From NCBI RefSeq assembly GCF_003119195.2, contig NZ_CP022256.1, forward strand, positions 62,001 through 126,000: a DNA stretch of 64,000 nucleotides, given 5' to 3'. Positions within the stretch are counted from its first letter, which is position 1. Each line of letters starts with the position of its first letter. The DNA is from Azospirillum baldaniorum. Lineage in GTDB: Bacteria; Pseudomonadota; Alphaproteobacteria; Azospirillales; Azospirillaceae. Below are positions 62,548-64,000 of this stretch, piece by piece. A program made the position numbers and the translations under genes. The notes under the pieces were generated by a model. The model saw only the letters and a program-made list of their open reading frames with translations. It was not told the origin of the DNA and ran no database searches.

Positions 62548-63395
62548 CACTCTCCTTCACCCGCCCAGAGGCGTTCGCCACTCCTCCCGAAGCCATCGTC
62601 TTCGACACGGACAACAACCTCTACGCCTACGACCCGGCCCATGCGGAGGCGACGGAGGCTGCCGAGCGCAAGGCCTGCAAGTTGTTCGGCCTGTCGCGCA
62701 AGGAGTTCCACGACGCCTTCACCGTCGCCCGCCGGGAAGTAAAGGACCGGCTGGGCAAGACCGCCGGGTCCCACAGCCGCCTTCTCTATTTCCAGCGCAC
62801 GATCGAGCTGCTGGGCATGAAGACGCAGCTCCTGGCGACGCTCGACATCGAACAGACCTACTGGCGGACCTTCCTGCACGCCAGCACCCTGTTCCCGGAC
62901 GTCAAGGAGTTCCTGCTCGATCTCCGCTCGCTCGGCATCAAGACGGCGATCGTGACCGATCTCACCGCCCAGATCCAGTTCCGCAAGATCATCTATTTCG
63001 GCCTCGACGACTATTTCGACTACGTCGTCACCTCGGAGGAGGCCGGCCACGACAAGCCGCACGCGGCTCCCTTCCAGCTCGCCGTGGACAAGCTGGGCGT
63101 GCCGCCGCAGCGGTGCTGGATGATCGGGGACAATCCCGTGGCCGACGTCCAGGGCGGCCGCGCCTTCGGCATGATCACCCTGCAGAAGCGCCACGCGGGC
63201 GTGAAGATCGCCGAGGGGGATCAGGCGGCGGACGCGGTGTTCGACGAGTTCGGCGAGCTGCGCCGCCTGTTCGTGCAGCGCGGCTGGATGAAGCCGGTGC
63301 CGGACGGTACCCCGCATGGGCTTCCGGAAACCCCCATCATGCAGACGGGCGGGCGCAGCCAGCTCGCCGATGCGGAACGGTTGCCGCACTCCTGA
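62544..63395 (+). CDS. HAD-family hydrolase
   Basis: Haloacid-dehalogenase-type phosphatase of 283 residues. Motif I is AIVFDTDNNLYAYDPAHAEA, with Asp-x-Asp followed by NN instead of the common GT. The helical cap contains YFQRTIELLGMKTQLLATLD. Motif II is TAIVTDLTAQIQFRKI, motif III Lys is in EEAGHDKPHAAPFQLAV, and motif IV is CWMIGDNPVADVQGGRAFGM. All catalytic positions are present. Start overlaps the preceding stop as ATGA, making it the last gene of the run from 56030. Likely role: removing a phosphate from the sugar or polyol intermediate of the pathway. Confidence 0.85.
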   Translation: MTLSFTRPEAFATPPEAIVFDTDNNLYAYDPAHAEATEAAERKACKLFGLSRKEFHDAFTVARREVKDRLGKTAGSHSRLLYFQRTIELLGMKTQLLATLDIEQTYWRTFLHASTLFPDVKEFLLDLRSLGIKTAIVTDLTAQIQFRKIIYFGLDDYFDYVVTSEEAGHDKPHAAPFQLAVDKLGVPPQRCWMIGDNPVADVQGGRAFGMITLQKRHAGVKIAEGDQAADAVFDEFGELRRLFVQRGWMKPVPDGTPHGLPETPIMQTGGRSQLADAERLPHS

Positions 63396-63401
63396 AGCGG
63401 G

Positions 63402-63435
63402 CGGGCGAACGGCGGGGCTCCCGGCTGTTCGCCCG
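63402..63435. terminator. Hairpin between the HAD gene and the convergent ABC ATPase gene
   Basis: CGGGCGAAC (63402-63410) pairs perfectly with GTTCGCCCG (63427-63435). It lies directly after the HAD stop and 27 bases from the ABC ATPase stop, so it could end both convergent transcripts. There is no T-run immediately after. Confidence 0.5.
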
Positions 63436-63461
63436 GCGGGGGCTTTCGTCGATGACGGGCG

Positions 63462-64000
63462 CTACAGCGCCATGGTGGTGAGGCTGGGAAGGCCCGTCTT
63501 CTCGTTGTAGGCCTCCAGAACCTCGTCGACCGGGCCGAAGCGCACGATGGTCCCATGGTCGAGCCACAGGATTTTGTTGCACAGCCGCCGCAGCACGTTC
63601 TCCATGTGCGAGGCGACGACCATGATGCTGGCCCGGTTGACGAATCCTTCGGCCCGGCGCTGCGCCTTTTCCAGGAACTTCACGTCGCTGACGGCGATCC
63701 ATTCGTCCATCAGCAGGATTTCCGGGTCCACCGCGGTCGCCGCGGCGAAGGCCAGACGCAGCGTCATGCCGGAGGAATAGGTGCGCACCGGCAGGTTCAG
63801 ATAGTCGCCGAGTTCGGTGAAGGCGGCGATGTCGTCCATCTTGCGCTCGATCTCGGCGGGGGAGATGCCGAAATAGGCGGCGCGCATGCGGATGTTGTCG
63901 TAGCCCGACGCATCCATGTCCATGCCGAGCCCCAGATCGAACAGCGGGGTCACCCGCCCTTCGACCCGGATGCGCCCGCCGGTCGGTTCGTAGACGCCGG
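63462..64000 (-). CDS. Polysaccharide-export ABC transporter ATP-binding protein (N-terminus off the right edge)
   Basis: C-terminal 178 or so residues of an ATPase of the RfbB/Wzt/KpsT group, which powers export of undecaprenyl-linked O-antigen or capsule. Visible are VTPLFDLGLGMDMDASGYDN (the family's GxGM signature before the NI motif), MRAAYFGISPAEIERKMDDI, the signature-loop region VRTYSSGMTLRLAFAAATAV, Walker B EILLMDEWIAVSDVKFLEKA and the H-loop IMVVASHMENVLRRLCNKIL. It ends about 10 residues after VDEVLEAYNEKTG and lacks the extra sugar-binding domain of long Wzt proteins. Walker A lies beyond the window. Confidence 0.88.
   Translation of the reverse strand, partial: GVYEPTGGRIRVEGRVTPLFDLGLGMDMDASGYDNIRMRAAYFGISPAEIERKMDDIAAFTELGDYLNLPVRTYSSGMTLRLAFAAATAVDPEILLMDEWIAVSDVKFLEKAQRRAEGFVNRASIMVVASHMENVLRRLCNKILWLDHGTIVRFGPVDEVLEAYNEKTGLPSLTTMAL

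Overview
The window is GC-rich and gene-dense. Genes with near-textbook molybdenum storage protein sequences (mosB, mosA), tctAB transport genes and a very large set of surface-glycan genes suggest a free-living, probably diazotrophic alphaproteobacterium. Azospirillum is the best guess, made from protein resemblance and composition rather than from a marker gene. No rRNA, tRNA, CRISPR array, intact prophage or intact IS element was seen.

Layout. 1-1.6 kb: left-truncated tctA and tctB. 2.1-5.7 kb: a NUDIX hydrolase, two tandem small-RNA-like units carrying an anti-Shine-Dalgarno CU-rich loop, a VTT-domain membrane protein, a GT4 glycosyltransferase and a small membrane protein. 5.8-7.5 kb: mosB-mosA, with an inverted repeat upstream that resembles a ModE operator. 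7.8-23.2 kb: a frameshifted beta-helix/RTX exoprotein, then two paralogous glycosyltransferases in opposite orientation flanking a radical SAM enzyme and two sugar epimerases, then a third glycosyltransferase that shares the same unusual C-terminal domain and is frameshifted at a G9 tract. 23.2-36.8 kb: a mosaic of methyltransferases, glycosyltransferase-methyltransferase fusions, a DegT aminotransferase and an epimerase, with an IS3-type transposase scar and a decayed nucleotidyltransferase, so this part looks like a recombined island. 36.8-41 kb: a tviB-like nucleotide-sugar dehydrogenase, a methyltransferase-GT2 fusion and galE. 41.7-50.6 kb: a glycine/asparagine-rich RTX-like protein, a 1406-residue multidomain glycosyltransferase, and a methyltransferase-GT4-methyltransferase run. 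50.6-53.9 kb: an FAD oxidoreductase and a serralysin-like M10 metalloprotease whose C-terminal module matches that of the beta-helix protein. 54.1-63.4 kb: a membrane protein and a tightly packed run (class II aldolase, tandem nucleotidyltransferase, GtrA, GT2, GDPD-like protein, GT-C/kinase fusion, HAD phosphatase). 63.5-64 kb: the end of a polysaccharide-export ABC ATPase.

How the genes fit together. Nucleotide-sugar enzymes (GalE, TviB, epimerases, DegT, nucleotidyltransferases) supply precursors. A large set of GT4, GT2, GT-C and fused methyltransferase proteins would assemble and decorate a polymer. The ABC ATPase would export it. The RTX-type proteins are probably type I secreted companions. 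The least familiar parts are the C-terminal domain shared by three glycosyltransferases of two different folds, and the 56-63.4 kb run, which looks like a pathway for making, activating and lipid-linking a sugar or polyol phosphate. Two genes broken by single-base shifts at poly-G tracts could be switchable (phase-variable) or base-calling errors; the sequence alone cannot decide.
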